From the NCBI GenBank assembly GCA_033977485.1, contig CM066994.1, forward strand, positions 116,398,458 to 116,462,457: DNA of 64,000 bases. Reading direction: 5' to 3'. This DNA comes from Hydrangea macrophylla. Its lineage: Eukaryota; Streptophyta; Magnoliopsida; Cornales; Hydrangeaceae. Made by a program: the position numbers and the translations under genes. Positions 35,250 to 45,965 of the stretch are shown one piece after another (the stretch's first letter is position 1; every line of letters begins with the position of its first letter). Below the pieces are notes generated by a model that worked only from the letters and a program-made list of their open reading frames with translations, was not told the DNA's origin and made no database searches.

Positions 35250-35425
35250 AAAAATCGAGAGTCAATCAGACTCAAATTTTATCAAAATTCAAAAAATCAG
35301 GAGTCAATCAGACTCAAATTCTTTTCAATTCAAAAATCAGGAGTCAATCAGACTCAAATTCTTTTTAATTTCAACAATCAGGAGTCAAATAGACTCAAAT
35401 TCTTTTCGATATTCAAAATTAGGAG
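35250..35425. repeat. ~50-bp tandem repeat, about four copies
   Basis: Units share ggagtcaatcagactcaaat followed by an A/T-rich tail. Tat1 has a divergent version at 22080-22245 in opposite orientation relative to the window. Confidence 0.85.
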
Positions 35426-35632
35426 TCTAAAATCCACCCAGTTTCGAAAATCGAAAGTCATTCAAACCTAGTTTTCAAAATTTGAAGCCATGTGGACTTA
35501 AAAAGTTATTTTCAGGGACAAAAGTGCAAAAGGTGGGCAAACTGCGGGGGTTCAGATTCAGATTATAGGATCCAATTTGAATTTTGGGGGAAACCAAAGG
35601 CTTCTTAACCACCTTACTCGCGGCACACACTT

Positions 35633-35745
35633 CAAGACGCGGCAGTCCGTGATTGCCATGCGGCACTCGCGAAAGATTGCAGCGGCACTTGCTCAGTGCC
35701 GCACGACACTTTATCAACTGTCGTGCATAGTTTTCGAGTGTCGCT
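35633..35745 (+). promoter_or_regulatory. Palindrome array upstream of the PMD gene
   Basis: Contains gcggcagtccgtgattgcc, gcggcacttgctcagtgccg and cacgac..gtcgtg palindromes, then ctgggcag, a motif that also closes the Tat1 LTR array. It ends about 230 bp before the ATG at 35976. I saw no clear TATA box between. By form and position it is the LTR-type array reused as promoter of the antisense gene. Confidence 0.6.
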
Positions 35746-38617
35746 CAGGCTGGGCAGATTGCATAGATGCCCATTTTCATTCCATTTTCTCTCATTCTTC
35801 TCAAATCCTCTCAACTAAAATCCCTCTGGAGATTTTTCTCTTTTTCTTGCATTTATCTACCAGGACTAGCAGGTTAGTTACTCTTGATCAAAATCTCATT
35901 ATTCTATTTATTTTTGTTGTTTTTCTTGATTTCTTTCAAAGGTTTGATATTCAGTTCTTTCCCTTTTGACAGGTTATGGCTAACGGCTCAGGTAGTAGGA
36001 AGAAGGCCAGGTATAGGGCCACTCCTCACCCCGACCCCACATTCCTCCTTCGAGATCCCGACACGCCCGAGCGTTCAGACGAGAGGTATATACGTCTCTT
36101 ATCTTTTTTTTTTTTCCATTCTCTTCTTGAAATTTCAATGAATCATCAAGTATCATGGCATGCGTCTCCGCTCGGTGTATTTCGAATGTACTTTTTAATG
36201 CATGTACCTTGTTTTTCGATCTCCTAAGTGCTTTGATTGCTTTTCTCATTCTTTTTCACTTTCTGTGTTCTTTATTCCATTCCTTATTAAACCTTATGTG
36301 TGTGTGTGTGTGACAACAAAACTTTGTATGATCACGAATGTTATACTTATGGAATTTTTCGAGTGTTCCCAATTGCCCGCTTATTCATTCACTATTTGAT
36401 TTCATTATTACTTACTATTACTCATCGTTCATTCATTTACTTTTGACTTTCTTTAAAAAGAACTTTACGGATGTATGACGATAAAATTTTCATGGATATG
36501 AATGCGATGCTTGCGAATTTTTTTTCGGGCGTTCCGACTGCTCTTTTACTCTTTTATTCATGTATTCTTTATTATTGCTTCTCTTTTTATTTATTTTTAC
36601 GTATTTATATATTAATTTATTATTTTCATTTTTTCATTATTATTATTATTATTATTTCCTTCTTCCACCTACTTATTCACTGACACCGAATCTCGTAATT
36701 TCTACAGCTCCAGCCTGATGTGTTTAAGGGGCATGGCAACTTGGCACATGGTTTCGCGTGGTACAAGTCTCTGAATGAGACTGTACGGGGCTTCATCGAT
36801 GCGACAGGCTTTGGGGACTTCGTCAAACTCTTGACGAAGAGCTCCAACGATTTTTGACAGATACATACCTTGGCCGAGCGTTGGTGGGACACCACCAATA
36901 CATTCCAATTCGAGTTTGGGGATATGACGATGACCCCGCTCGATTTCTCCGTGATCATTGGGATCCCTTTCGGGGGGGGGGGGGGGAGGGGAGGAAGTAC
37001 CTGCGGTACTTGGATACCATGACAGAGTGGGGCTGGGTGCTGCCGCTGCTGGGAATTGTTCCTGAGGAGCCTTTGGTTACGACCAAGTGGTTTCTCGACA
37101 CCTTCAGAGGCCAGGAAGGTTTTATAGATGAGAAAATGGCCAGAGGCTTCATTATATATATGCTTGGATGCTTTCTGCTGAGCAACAGGGGTGATAGGAT
37201 TTCTGTAGCACTGGTGGGGTCCCTGGAGTGCATGGACCAGATTTATCAGTATGATTGAACTGGTGCAGGATTAGCCATCCTGTACAAGCATATGGGAGAT
37301 ATTTCTTGGGATCAGCCGTGCTCCACCAACGGCTTCTGGAGGGCATGGGAAGTACACCTCTAATTACTCTCTCTTATTATTTCAAATGATCTTTGAATTA
37401 TTTCACAATTCTAGAGTCTAGAACCTCACACCCTTTTCCTTTCTTTTTCTTTCTTGCAGATTTGGTCCCATGAGTACATGCAGATGATGTCGCCCGAGAT
37501 GTGATGAGCGGACGCCCTCATCATACCCCAGGGGCTGAAATGGCAGAAGGAATGGGTCGGGCGGAAGACTGGGGCTGATGATTTCATATCGTTCAGGAAT
37601 TTCCTGATGAATCTGACAGAGCCGCATGTCCCTTGGCAGCCTTGGCTCGATGTTTGTCACGCCCCGACGTAGCATAAATAAGGAAAGCGTTTAATTTTCT
37701 TTATGGACCCGTAGGTCTTGACAATTTGAATGATTGATTCCGTCCCAAACGTCAACAACAAAAACATAAAAAATTAGAGTAGAGAAATCAAGACTTACAA
37801 ATATTTTTCTAACTTATTACATATTACCACTCTGGGTCAGCTAAGGCACAAGCCGCCTTAAAAGAAAACAATATCTTTTGTCTATTACAGTCATCCTTAT
37901 TACATAATTCAGTTTATAACTTAAAACATATAAAAGTAAATTCTCTATCCAGCAGTGTTTCTCAATTTGCGTAGTCGTACGACCCAATAATATTGACACG
38001 ACTAAATAGTTGTGTGCTCTTGTGCAACACCCAAGTGTAGGTGATCGTGCAAGTAATACTGGATAAGTCCAAGTCGATCCCACAGGGAAGGAATAGGAAG
38101 ATTATCTACTAAGTTACAACCTAAAGAAAATAAAATAAAAATGAAGGATTGGAGGTTCTAATAAATCCTAATTAATTAAATTAAACTAAATAATAAACTA
38201 AGCATATAGAAACATAATAAATTAAAACAGATAAATTAAAGGTGTTGGAAATACGAGAATCCACATTAATCCTAACCATCTACCATGCATACTCATTAAT
38301 GTTCTATGGAGTTCATTCCTTTTCAGCATTCCGTATTTTTCTAAAGATAAAGAATCAATAGCCCTTTCATGACCAGGACTACATCATCACAGTTGATTTA
38401 AAATACTTGGAAGACGGTTTAAAACAATGGTTATTACTTGCACTCTAAATGGTGTTAGCATTCAAAGTGGTTTTCAAAAGTCATTGAAGAAAATAGCCTT
38501 AAGGCTTTAAGTTCTAAAAACTGTTGTGACAAACTGAGCTTATAGGGACAATTTGACGACAGATTTCTAAAACAGAAAGTCATGGAGTACTTAAAAGAAT
38601 CATCTCAGGAATCAACA

Positions 38618-38750
38618 AGTTCGATCGATCGAAGCGCTCTCGATCGATCGGACAGCATCATCCTTCAATCGATTAAAATGCCTTCGATCGCTTGACTATG
38701 GCCCTGGTTCGATCGATCGAAATACCTTCAATCGATCGAGCCCAAGGTTT
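38618..38750. promoter_or_regulatory. TCGATCGA palindrome array in the nested segment
   Basis: Six copies, for example gttcgatcgatcgaag and ctcgatcgatcgga, about 20 bp apart within pairs. A second cluster lies at 39146-39215 in front of the nested segment's right part. Confidence 0.7.
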
Positions 38751-39145
38751 CTAAAGATTGCATGGCAGAGGTTGGAAATCAATGTTTCATCACATATTCC
38801 CAACGTCTAAACTACGGAAACATAGTAAATCTAATGCAGAAACAGTAAAACATAACAATCATAACAACTAGAGTCATAAACAATCAAATAAAGAAAGAGA
38901 AAGTAAAACCTGGAATAAATCTGAAAATAACTTGTAATAATCTTGAAATCTTCAATAACATTTAGTATAGCAATGGAAAAGAGGAAAAGTATTATGAATC
39001 TAACCTAACCTACTCCTAATCTAACCCTAAAACTACCCTAAACTGCTATTTTCTGCGTTCTGGAGCGTCCTCCCTTCGTCTGGCGTCAAAACGACTTATA
39101 TATAGGGTTCCCACAGAGTTTACGCAACTTTTGGGTGAATATAAA

Positions 39146-39215
39146 GTTCGATCGATCGAGCTTCGATCGATCGATCGAAGGTTCGATCGATTGAACTCTG
39201 CTCAATCGCTTGAAC
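39146..39215. promoter_or_regulatory. Second TCGATCGA cluster in the nested segment
   Basis: Four adjacent copies including tcgatcgatcgatcgaag; just beyond a possible minus-strand TATA sequence (tatatataagt, about 39095-39105). Confidence 0.65.
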
Positions 39216-39939
39216 TTCTCTGATTTTGACAGCACTGCGCACCGATGGGAGAATGACCATAACCTTTTACTCGGAACTTGGATTGACCTCCCGTTTGTGG
39301 CCACGCGACCGTAACTCAAAGATCTACATTTCATGTCTCTGGGAAAATCTTCCAAATCTGAATTCTTCATTGTCAAAATTGGCGTTCTTTCAGCTGCTTC
39401 CGTTGTTCTATCCACCAGAATCACTTTTCTTTAGCTCCACTTCATTGATTTACATCTTAATACCTATAAAACAATGCAAAAACATATATTTAAGCATTAA
39501 CACAATAAAAAGAACATTGTTATTAGAATGCACTTAAATGTAGGGACTTTGGGGATAAAAATATGCATAAAGGACCATATAATACACTATGAACATGCAT
39601 TTTTCAGCTCGAATCAAATATCATAACCTGAAAAGCCTGAACACGAATGTCCAGGACGCATCAACGTCGTCAGCTTCAAGAAGCTGGTGAGTATTAAAAA
39701 CATAACTTTGAATGTAACACATACTCATTTACCATTTTCCAATTCCCATTTAATTCAACAAGTTTATATTAAAGTAAAGAATTCATTTTTAGAAAACAAC
39801 CACAATATCATTTGAAAGCTATAATTCACATATATGTGACCGTGTATGAAAACAATACACCATCTCATCTTACCGACTCTTTTTCTCGACAAACACAACA
39901 ACCCACTATCTCACACCAGTATCTTTGAAATACTCCGAT

Positions 39940-40275
39940 AGCCACACTTTAGCACAGGGGTGCCAGGGAATGTCCAGTGCCTCACACTTTAGCATGGGGT
40001 GCCAGGGAATGTCCAGTGCCTCACACTTTAGTACCTAATCTGCCTCGCAAATGCATCACACAGTATCCAGACTCGGGTACCAGGGAGTGTCCGTAGGCCA
40101 CACTTTAGCACTTCCATGGGTGCCAGGGAATGTCCAAGTTCGGCTTCACACACTTTGACGCTACCATGGTCGTCAGGGAGTGTCCAGTTTTGCCACCATC
40201 GCATTTCAAAGACACTCTCGCCGCAATCTCAACCACAACACACTTTGGTACTCACTTACCAGGGAGTGTCCACAA
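39940..40275. repeat. Tandem cactttagca..ccagggaatgtcca repeats in LTR-B
   Basis: About six units of 40-70 bp built from cacactttagca, ggtgccagggaatgtcc and agtgcctcaca. Two consecutive units near 39945-40025 are almost identical. Confidence 0.85.
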
Positions 40276-40592
40276 CACAATCTCAACCATACTCTCTTTA
40301 CCACACTGACCATTACTCTTTTTCCACACTGACCAACATTCACACTCACCATGCATGTACAACTGACTTTACATGTATGTCATGAAACTTTAAACATGAG
40401 GTAAATCACTAAATCATATAAACGGCGTACGTACGGGGATTGATAAGTTGTAATACAACGTTTTAATCGTCCAAACATAACCAAATAGGACTTTGTTTTA
40501 GTAAATTTCCCATACAGAGCTTTAAAAGTTCATGAAACATCACCCAAACAGTTCCTTAACATAAAACAAGCAAAAACTAGAAACTGCCCAAA

Positions 40593-40746
40593 GTAGCGTG
40601 CGCGGGCCGCTCGTGCGAGGGGTCGCTCGCTTGATATGCTCATTTTTCATTTTATTATAAAAATTTTTCTTTTCGGCCGGAAAACACACAGCTCGCGCGC
40701 GCGGGCCGCTCGCGCAACCCCCACTCGCGCGATCACCCGTGCGAGT
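40593..40746. promoter_or_regulatory. CpG palindrome cluster (gctcgcgcg type) in LTR-B
   Basis: GC-rich, self-complementary motifs (gcgcgggccgctcgtgcgag, actcgcgcgatcacccgtgc) form two groups around an AT-rich gap at 40640-40680. They stand out from AT-rich surroundings. Confidence 0.6.
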
Positions 40747-42687
40747 TCATGCAGAAGCTTCGTCTTCTTCCCCAGAATTCCCCTGTTTCAGTCTTAAGGG
40801 GTCTTTTTGACCCATTTTGTAATTCCGATTTAAATATGACAAGTAATATATGGATCTCTTTGGTTTCTCACAAGGATTATGAATCCATGATCAATTTAAC
40901 AAGATTTTATCTGTAGCTCTCCAATTCTATGAAAGACTAAGAGATGACAAAAAAAACTTAATTTCTTATAAAACTATTTCATATGAACTAATTATGTTCT
41001 AACACTTTAAACATATCATCTATGATGTAACATCTTTCATAATCAACTCTAAAACAAGTTTTGATTAAGGTTTGAAGAATTATGATTTTGAAGCTCAAGC
41101 TTCCATGGACGAAATTAGCAATGGTGGTTTATTAATACAGACACTCAATCAGTAACTAAGCATAAAATTACATTTAGAGTGAGTTTAAAATACTCACTGA
41201 GATTGGAGATTCAAATAGATGTTGAGAAAGAATTAGGAATCCAAGTAGCAAGCTTCAATCGGAGGTTGTTCTTCCTCTGCAACTAAACTCTCAAGCTCTC
41301 TCTCTTTTCTCTCTGTATTTAGGAGTGCAGAATGAATGATGAAGCAAGGGGGTGTGAGTTATATAGAATTCCAATTTGGAGAACTTGGAGCCCAAGTATA
41401 TTAAAGATTTTTCTTCTAATCAAGATTAGTTTTAACAACTTCTCTAACTTCTCACAATTAGCAACATATAATCATACGTATATACACTGATATGTGTATA
41501 ACTCCACAGATGCCCCAAGAGTTAAGTCTAGGTACATAGGGGCCAAGTTGGGTTGTTTGGGAAATGAGGCTTCTAGCATTAGTTAACACACACCAATTAT
41601 GCTTAGCCAAACAAGGCCTTATCCAATGATGAGTTACCATAAATGGAAAGTAAAGCAAGTGTCAAATCTCGGTTTACATCACTTCCAAAATCTGTGGAAG
41701 TTTAACATGGTACAGACAGTTTTGAACATAAACTAGTATTTTCGCGGGCGCGGTAGTCATCCCAAAAATACAGAAAATTCATTTTAACGTAGGAAGTACT
41801 TTTTCGGTTTTATAAAAATACCATTTGAGTTAAAAGAAAATATTTCCACCGTTTTGAAATACAGTTTTGAAATTCGATACAGGTATTTCTTAAATTTATA
41901 AAATTGCAGTTGAATCCCCAAAAGTAATTTTATTATGAAATAAGACTAACCACAAAATTACTCAGGAAAATTAATAAAAGCAGACATTTACAAGTTTTGA
42001 ATTTAAAAATGAGAAATGCAATAACAAATAATTAAATAAAAATGCAGGTTATCACAATGTTATTCCTATTGCTCCTCTAGGGCTGCAGGGATCAGGGGGC
42101 ATAACCCACAAAGGATACTACTGGAGGGCCCGGACGCTTGAGAATGGTACTTGGGGGAGAGGATGACTAGGCAGTCATTGATGGCTCCTGTGTATTTCAT
42201 GCCGCATCCCCCACTTGCTTCTATGAGAGCTACAGAGACACTCTAGGGTTCCGCATTCACGGCTACCCTAGCTGGGCTCTCTATTCAGGACTTTGTGAAG
42301 TCCCTTGATGCCAATGGGTACGAGGCCTTCTATACTGCTAAGCTGATGCTGAACTTCCCCTTGATGGAAGTGACTCGGGTGAGTTTTCTCTTAACTTTTC
42401 AATCTTTCTTTTAGCCTTTTAATCACACTTATATTTACTCACTGAATACATTTTTTTTGCTTTGTAGCCCGTTCCTGCTGCATCTTGAACCCTAGCTCTA
42501 CCGCCTTGGGATTGGAGTCTTCAGACAGTCTCCTACGGTGAGCAGGTCACAACTACAGTTCCTCGATATCACGCGGGCGCTCCTACCATCCCACTCCAGT
42601 ATGACCATGTCTCGCGGGATTATGCCGAGAAGGGCTTACTCTACGCCCATAGCGTGAGAGAATGGGTCTACGGTCGGGAGTGGAAGG

Positions 42688-43221
42688 TAGGGCTGCACAT
42701 GGGTTGGTTTGGGTCGGGTCTCGACGGGCCCAGAACCGACCCGACTATGGATGGTTCTAATGCTTTGAGACCCAGACCCAGCCCGTTAAAATTTGGAACC
42801 GACCCGACCCAACCCAGTAATTTCAGTTCGGTTCGGTCCGGGTCTGGTTCACAACCCCCCCCCCCCTTTTTTTTTTTTGGTCTCTCCAATCGTTTTTTCT
42901 TACCAATTTTTTTTCCCCCAAATTTTTTTTCCCATACATCTTTCGCCAGTACGAATTTGGGTCGTACTGGCGAAAGATGTATGGGAAAAAAAATTTGGGA
43001 GAAAAAAAAATTGGTAAGAAAAAACGATTGGAGAGACCAAAAAAAAAAAAGGGGGGGGGTTGTGAACCAGACCCGTACCGAACCGAACCGAAATTACTGG
43101 GTTGGGTCGGTTCCAAATTTTAACGGGCTGGGTCTGGGTCTCAAAGCATTAGAACCATCCATAGTCGGGTCGGTTCTGGGTCCGTCGAGACCCGACCCAA
43201 ACCAACCCATGTGCAGCCCTA
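42688..43221. mobile_element. Foldback hAT element (near-perfect 260-bp inverted repeat)
   Basis: Two arms of about 267 and 260 bp (42688-42954 and 42962-43221) are nearly perfect reverse complements around a 7-bp loop (atttggg). Ends are TAGGGCTG..CAGCCCTA, flanked by a perfect 8-bp duplication gtggaagg (42680-42687 and 43222-43229), fitting the hAT superfamily. Arms include cgaccc/gggtcgg repeats and C/T homopolymers. It lies at an exon-intron border of the PMD gene. Long open frames across it are an effect of the inverted repeat. Confidence 0.88.
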
Positions 43222-43673
43222 GTGGAAGGTAATCTTCTAAAACCTTCCTTTGATCTTTTGCATTTCTTACTTTGATGTTCTAACCTCTTTTTTATTAGTT
43301 TTCTGATTCAGGCCGACGGGGTGCGGGCATTTATTGAGGCTCATGCGAGAGCCATGATAAAACTACCACTAACCTTTTACACTTATTTCAGCATTTTTTC
43401 ATTTTTTAGATAAAGCTTGGTTATGCAATCTCTTTCTTCACTCAGGAGGAAGAGAATAGGGCCTTGGTTCTGCAGGTAAGAGAGCTTCAGTAGTAGCTTT
43501 AGCAGTTCGGCATTGGTTCCAGCGGAGCTCACGGAGGTGCCGGGCGAGGCGGGGGTAGCAGGGGTGGCAGAGATGGGGGCATAGGGAGCAGAGGCAGCGG
43601 GAGTGGCACAGAGTCAGAGGAGGAGCCTCTCAGACGTGTCACTCACCAGACTCGAGGCCGGGGCTGCGACTGA

Positions 43674-44111
43674 TCTTGCTTTTCTTCTATTTCTTTTATT
43701 TTTGAGTATTTTTAGAGAGGCCACACGCTTATATGGATGATTGTATATATGTACATATTAATTTTGGTGACGGCTCCTGGATAGCCGTGATAGGGTTGGC
43801 ATCTACATTACTCGCGATTATCTTTTTTTTTTCTCTGCATGCTTTTATCTTGATGATCGCGATCATAGCTTGTTTTTGCATTTTATTGCTTGTTACTTTT
43901 CTCTTTCTGATTGTGACCATGGCTTGGTCCTACACTTTATCTTCCAGGATTGGTGAATGCTTGTAATTATGGTCATGCGCTTTTCTTTTAAAAAAAATAA
44001 TGAATGTAGCCATAGCTTGGCCTATTGTGCATGATGCATGATGCACACGTTTTATTATGTATTCAGTTTTTGTTTGTAGGTGGGCTAAAAACATTGCAAA
44101 TGGGCCCTAGC
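43674..44111 (+). other. Region between the two antisense genes
   Basis: T-rich sequence after the PMD stop, probably its 3' untranslated end. A 77-codon hydrophobic frame at 43733-43966 has no recognisable family; I do not support it as a gene. Confidence 0.5.
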
Positions 44112-44235
44112 CAAAAATAGCCTTGCACAGCACTCGATTAGGCTTTTGTGGCACTCAATGAATGCCCCAACAGTAGTCAGAGAATGCCGTGCGTCATTTA
44201 CGGACTGCCGCGCGGCACTTTCTGGAGTGCTGTTT
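44112..44235 (+). promoter_or_regulatory. Palindrome array upstream of the DUF7745-like gene
   Basis: Holds ggcactcaatgaatgccc, gtcagagaatgccg, a tttacggactgccgc half-site and cggcactttctggagtgctg. A TATA-like tatttatac follows about 45 bp later (44277-44286), and the ATG is at 44344. This is the same array type as in the Tat LTRs. Confidence 0.6.
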
Positions 44236-44816
44236 GCTTTTTCAAGTGCAGCTCGCAAGCTTGGGTAGATCTATTTCTATTTATACCCTTCTCTCCTCAA
44301 AACTCCACAGAACACTCTTATCTTCCTTTCTCTTCCCCTTCAAATGGCCCCCATTAGCTCTCAAATCTTCTTCCCATGGATGGATACCCTCTCCGGCATT
44401 GACAGGCTCAACTTTGAGTCTTCTAGATTAAATGACCTCTTCTCTTTTCGACGGATGTCTCTAAATGAAGGCTTGCTTTGAGCCATTATTCAGTGTTGGG
44501 ACCCTTCTCTCCATGTTTTTCGCTTCGACTTTCAGGAGGTTTGTCCTTTATTTGAGAAGTTTAGCGTTCTTCTCCACACTGATCCTTCCACAGATTTGAC
44601 GGTTCCTCTGGTGCAGGCCGAGTATGTTCAGGATCTTGCTGCTCTTTTTCATACATCTCGAAATGCGGCCGGCTCTTTTATTCATGACCGACAGATCGAC
44701 TTTGAGCGTCTTTCCTCTACCTATGCTTCCATGGGGGACCCCATGATGGCGGGTATCAGATCATTCGGCGTAGTGCACTATCGATAGCCATACTCCAGTA
44801 CACCAAATTGGTCGAA

Positions 44817-45200
44817 TTGTCACACTTATTTTCGCGTCGTTTGTCACGGTTCAAAACTGTGACTAATATTGTCACGGTCCAGTACAATGACAAATGTAAT
44901 TGTCACTGTTCTAGACCGTGACAATATTAGTCACTGTTTTGAACCGTGACAAATAGATAATGTTGTCACGGTTTGAAACAGTGACAAAATTTGTCACTGT
45001 TTTGGACAGTGACAAACAAATATACTACACAAAATTACCTAAATTGTCACACTTAATTTCGGGCAATTTGTCACAGGTGAAAACAATGACAAATTTTGTT
45101 GGGGTCTACTTCTTTAGTCACAGTTGCAAATAGTGATAAAAAAAAAAGATTGGGCTAATTGTAGTGTTATAAACAGTGAAAAAAAAATAGTCACAGTGAA
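44817..45200. repeat. Left subterminal palindromic repeats of the CACTA element
   Basis: About ten ttgtcac(g/t)gtt / aac(c/a)gtgacaa half-sites, several paired into ~25-bp palindromes (for example near 44945-45015). They weaken after 45060. Confidence 0.85.
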
Positions 45201-45204
45201 AAAA

Positions 45205-45376
45205 GGGTAATACTTGGGGCACACCCAAAGACACAATTTTTTGGACACAACTTAAGAGATGTATCTATCTCTTTCTTGTGTCACTGTGGGGTCCAGTGAC
45301 ATCACATGAGAGATATAGACACATCTTTTGGGTTGTATCCCAAAAGTTGTCTTTGGGTGTGTCCCAATCTTTACTC
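45205..45376. mobile_element. Mutator-like hairpin MITE in the CACTA left arm
   Basis: 172 bp that folds almost completely on itself: left GGGTAATACTTGGGGCACAC, right in reverse complement GAGTAAAGATTGGGACACAC. A 9-bp direct repeat with one mismatch (gtgaaaaaa 45196-45204; gtgaaaaat 45377-45385) flanks it. Its GGGTAA terminus resembles that of 9602-9999. Confidence 0.7.
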
Positions 45377-45385
45377 GTGAAAAAT

Positions 45386-45965
45386 GTGACAAAATTTATC
45401 ACGCTTTTATAACAACTAGAATAGGGCCACACACTCCGTGCGTGTGCCCGTATGTTTGTTTTTTCAGACAATTTTTTTTAGCTAGCTGTTTTAGGCCATT
45501 TTTTCCCATTTATTGAAGCAGTTTTTTTTTTGTTATAATTTTTTTTATTTTTATTGAAAGGACATTTTAATACCCTTCTAATATTTTTTAAGAAGATAAA
45601 TAAGCAAGGAAGTTCAAAGTAGTTTCTTGGGTATCATTATGACATTTTTGCCCTTATATGTGAGTTTTTTTCTATAAAAGATATCATATTGATATTTTTG
45701 TAAATTTTTTTTTAGGTAAAATATTTGTGGTACCCCTACTTCTCCCTTTATATAATATAATAGCATAAATGACAAAAAAAAATACAACCAAATTGGTTCA
45801 GCCAGTGATTTTGGCCCAAAATTTCCCCCCCAAATTTCCCTCCCCTCAATTTGCCCAAATTGGTTGTGAGTTTACACACCCCCTCTCTCTCGTCCAACAA
45901 ACCCCCCACCCCCCTCTGCTCATTTCCAGTATACACAAAAAAAAAACCCTAGATGCCTCTCTCTC
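45386..45965. other. CACTA internal non-coding sequence
   Basis: AT-rich, then C-rich from 45810. A tatataatataat run (45748) may be a captured promoter. No gene seen. Confidence 0.4.

Larger units (their letters stand above)
34434..35632. other. Tat2 spacer between LTR and antisense genes
   Basis: Non-coding apart from two tandem arrays described separately. The first 350 bp match Tat1 22800-23160 in reverse orientation. Frames through the repeats (for example 35106-35471) only reflect repeat periodicity. Confidence 0.6.
38008..39606. mobile_element. Nested segment inside LTR-B (class and edges unresolved)
   Basis: Sequence on each side resembles LTR-B (cacgact.. on the left, ctcgaatcaaat.. 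on the right), while the middle (starts tagttgtgtgctcttgtgc, ends catttttcagct) does not. It carries its own TCGATCGA arrays. No clear TSD or terminal repeat could be fixed. The frames within it lack recognisable domains. Confidence 0.45.
37655..42056 (-). mobile_element. Solo LTR-B with a nested segment
   Basis: A 4402-bp insertion in a PMD exon with a perfect 5-bp duplication atgtt (37650-37654 and 42057-42061); removing it restores the exon frame. In minus orientation it starts TGTGATAACCTGCATTTTT and ends GGGGCGTGACA, the same end as LTR-A. A TATA box (ctatataa, minus, about 41361-41368) is followed by leader-like CT-rich sequence. No coding domain was found. The unusual length is due to a nested segment at about 38008-39606. 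Confidence 0.8.
35976..43673 (+). pseudogene. Plant mobile domain (PMD, aminotransferase-like) gene, antisense inside Tat2
   Basis: Exon-like pieces can be followed: ATG 35976 to a donor at 36086 (MANGSGSRKKARYR...), then 36708-37351, 37460-37654, and after LTR-B 42057 to about 42690, short pieces near 43313 and 43446, and a Gly/Arg/Ser-rich tail ending in TGA at 43671. The PMD core reads LQPDVFKGHGNLAHGF, FIDATGFGDF, FQFEFGDMTMTPLDFSVIIG, WGWVLPLLGI, ARGFIIYMLGCFLLSNRGDR and LAILYKHMGDISW. Known PMD proteins (MAIN, MAIL1) act in silencing and genome stability, and PMD genes are often carried by transposons. Damage includes TGA at 36855, a frame break at a G run (36970-36985), TGA in place of Trp at 37256, and two insertions. 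Function in the element is unknown. Confidence 0.8.

Noticed and set aside
35106..35471. 121-codon repetitive frame
   Set aside because: It only translates the 43-bp and ~50-bp tandem repeats.
42654..43232. 192-codon plus frame and overlapping minus frames
   Set aside because: They read through both arms of the hAT foldback; the repeated, mirrored peptide content is an artefact of the inverted repeat.
43733..43966. 77-codon hydrophobic frame, possible membrane peptide
   Set aside because: T-rich sequence gives hydrophobic codons by chance; it sits in the likely 3' UTR of the PMD gene with no recognised family.
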